Positions 63,083 to 64,000 of a stretch of DNA of 64,000 nt are shown piece after piece. The position numbers were made by a program, and so were the translations under genes. Within the stretch, counting starts at the first letter, position 1. Each line of letters starts with the position of its first letter. The stretch is from Flavobacterium sediminis. Lineage in GTDB: Bacteria; Bacteroidota; Bacteroidia; Flavobacteriales; Flavobacteriaceae. The stretch is taken from positions 1,798,001-1,862,000 of the forward strand of contig NZ_CP029463.1 of assembly GCF_003148385.1 (NCBI RefSeq), in the 5' to 3' direction. Below the pieces are notes generated by a model. It saw only the letters and a list, made by a program, of their open reading frames with translations. It had not been told where the DNA came from and ran no database searches.

Positions 63083-63788
63083 CAAAAAAAGTATTATCAT
63101 TTTCAAAAGCGGTTCCGATAACGACCATGTCGGCTCCAGCGTTAAAAGCTTCTTCAATAGCATTTTTGGAACGAATGCCACCTCCCACAATTAACGGAAT
63201 ATTAAGGGCGTCTTTGACTCTTCGTATCATTTCTATAGGAACGGCGTGTTTGGCACCGCTTCCGGCTTCCAGATAGATTAGTTTTTTACCTAAATATTCT
63301 CCCGCTTTTGCAGTTTGGGAAACATACTCTATATTCTCTCTGCTTAGTGGTAGTGTTTGACTGACCCTTGCAACGGCAGTTTCTTTACCGCTTTCGATCA
63401 GTAAATAACCGGTTGGAATAACTTCCAATCGGGTTTGCTCTAAATAAGGAACAGATCTTACCTGATGTTCAATTAAATAATCGGGATTTCTTCCCGAAAG
63501 TAAACTTAAAAAGAGAATGCCGTCTGCTTGTGCTGAGATTTGCTGAAATCCGCCCGGAAACAGCAAAACGGGTAAATCACAATGTTTTTTTAATCCGCTG
63601 ATTAAATCGTCCAGATTTTGTCCGTCAAAAGTGCTGCCTCCCACAAGGATATGCGTTGCAGGCGATTTTTTTATTCGTGAAATCAGGTGAGGAACATGCT
63701 CTAAAGCAATTTTTTCAGGATCGATCAAAATGGCTAAAAGTTTCTTATTCTCTTCAGCAGATTGTATGATGTTTTGGTAAATACTCAT
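63075..63788 (-). CDS. Geranylgeranylglyceryl phosphate synthase family enzyme
   Basis: The 237 residues include KKLLAILIDPEKI and THILVGGSTFDGQNLDDL, then LIYLEAGSGAKHAVP and PLIVGGGIRSKNAIEEAFNAGADMVVIG, the TIM-barrel phosphate-binding loops of the GGGP synthase/PcrB family. It joins a polyprenyl diphosphate to glycerol-1-phosphate; Bacteroidota members form a known bacterial subgroup, and the true lipid product here is uncertain. It lies 3 bases after the phosphopantetheinyl transferase. Confidence 0.9.
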   Translation of the reverse strand: MSIYQNIIQSAEENKKLLAILIDPEKIALEHVPHLISRIKKSPATHILVGGSTFDGQNLDDLISGLKKHCDLPVLLFPGGFQQISAQADGILFLSLLSGRNPDYLIEHQVRSVPYLEQTRLEVIPTGYLLIESGKETAVARVSQTLPLSRENIEYVSQTAKAGEYLGKKLIYLEAGSGAKHAVPIEMIRRVKDALNIPLIVGGGIRSKNAIEEAFNAGADMVVIGTAFENDNTFFDV

Positions 63789-63791
63789 TAC

Positions 63792-64000
63792 TTATTTAGG
63801 TAAAGCGCATACAAAGATATAATCTTCTAACTGATAATATTGAATATCGAATTCTTCTTTTGTATTATTGAACCGAAGTTCTGCAGTACAGTTCGTTTCA
63901 GTAATGGAACAGAACGGGTTTTCAAAAATATGTTTGGGAAAACTAATTCCTTTCTCATTTTTAATCTTAAAAATAGACTCTTTTATTCCCAGATGATCGT
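63792..64000 (-). CDS. 4'-phosphopantetheinyl transferase, C-terminal part only
   Basis: The window ends inside this gene, whose 5' part is missing. The visible 69 codons read GIKESIFKIKNEKGISFPKH and end in EDYIFVCALPK. The KESIFKI element fits the C-terminal KExxxK region of Sfp/AcpT-type transferases, which attach phosphopantetheine to carrier proteins. The gene begins a - strand unit with the GGGP synthase, PnuC-like, DUF4301 and arfB genes. The assignment is partial. Confidence 0.6.
   Translation of the reverse strand, partial: DHLGIKESIFKIKNEKGISFPKHIFENPFCSITETNCTAELRFNNTKEEFDIQYYQLEDYIFVCALPK

Noticed and set aside
1..64000. CRISPR array
   Set aside because: I saw no series of short repeats separated by spacers of even length. 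The GGTGTCC copies at 28538 are too few and too short.

Overview
The window reads as chromosome of a Bacteroidota bacterium of the class Flavobacteriia, probably Flavobacterium or a close relative. The evidence is AT-rich DNA, TAnnTTTG-type -7 boxes (the best example is TTTG-N19-TATATTTG before tRNA-Asp), HmuY, DUF3127, DUF4260, DUF4301 and GGGP-synthase families, a DnaE with an N-terminal proofreading exonuclease, and TonB receptors with Bacteroidota features.

Layout. 1-4400: a compact + strand operon of four membrane or exported proteins built around a membrane-anchored aminopropyltransferase-like enzyme and a Tat-type FAD oxidoreductase. 4405-11433: a complete heme-uptake locus, with HemS, HmuV, HmuU and HmuT leftward, and a TonB receptor and HmuY lipoprotein rightward, around a palindrome-bearing divergent promoter. 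11499-27978: housekeeping genes (DUF3050, glutaryl-CoA-type dehydrogenase, rpsP-rimM-trmN6, a TolC/EmrA/EmrB-type efflux operon, dnaE, trxA, DUF58). 28065-28141: tRNA-Asp(GTC).

28116-42566: an integrated element of 14,233 bp (one repeat plus the interior), bounded by a perfect 218-bp direct repeat that begins inside the 3' end of tRNA-Asp. It carries a tyrosine integrase, a divergent XRE repressor with a palindromic operator over the promoter of a four-gene block of unknown function, a recombination/replication block (small DNA-metabolism protein, Sak4-like ATPase, DUF3871-like protein, a protein with a polymerase-palm-like signature, a GIY-YIG homing endonuclease), and at its right end a candidate ABC-three-component conflict system: metallo-beta-lactamase-fold protein, trypsin-like protease with a helical C-terminal domain, small middle component, and Rad50-like ABC ATPase. 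I see no capsid, packaging or relaxase gene, so the layout (integrase, divergent repressor, replication, defence cargo) looks most like a phage satellite or a minimal integrative element. This is the most interesting part of the window.

42781-64000: ordinary chromosome again: a DUF456-umuC-umuD operon, glycosyltransferase and LPG-synthase-like membrane protein, ruvC, hemW, a cyclase-type hydrolase, flavoproteins, a histidine kinase, greA-HIT, a TPP-riboswitch-controlled TonB receptor (thiamine), arfB, DUF4301, a PnuC/PnuT transporter, GGGP synthase and the end of a phosphopantetheinyl transferase.

Quality caveat: four reading frames in three genes are broken at 17,236, 40,410, 41,738 and 55,021. 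Each is repaired by adding one G or C inside a G/C run, so a systematic consensus error is a serious alternative to true pseudogenes.
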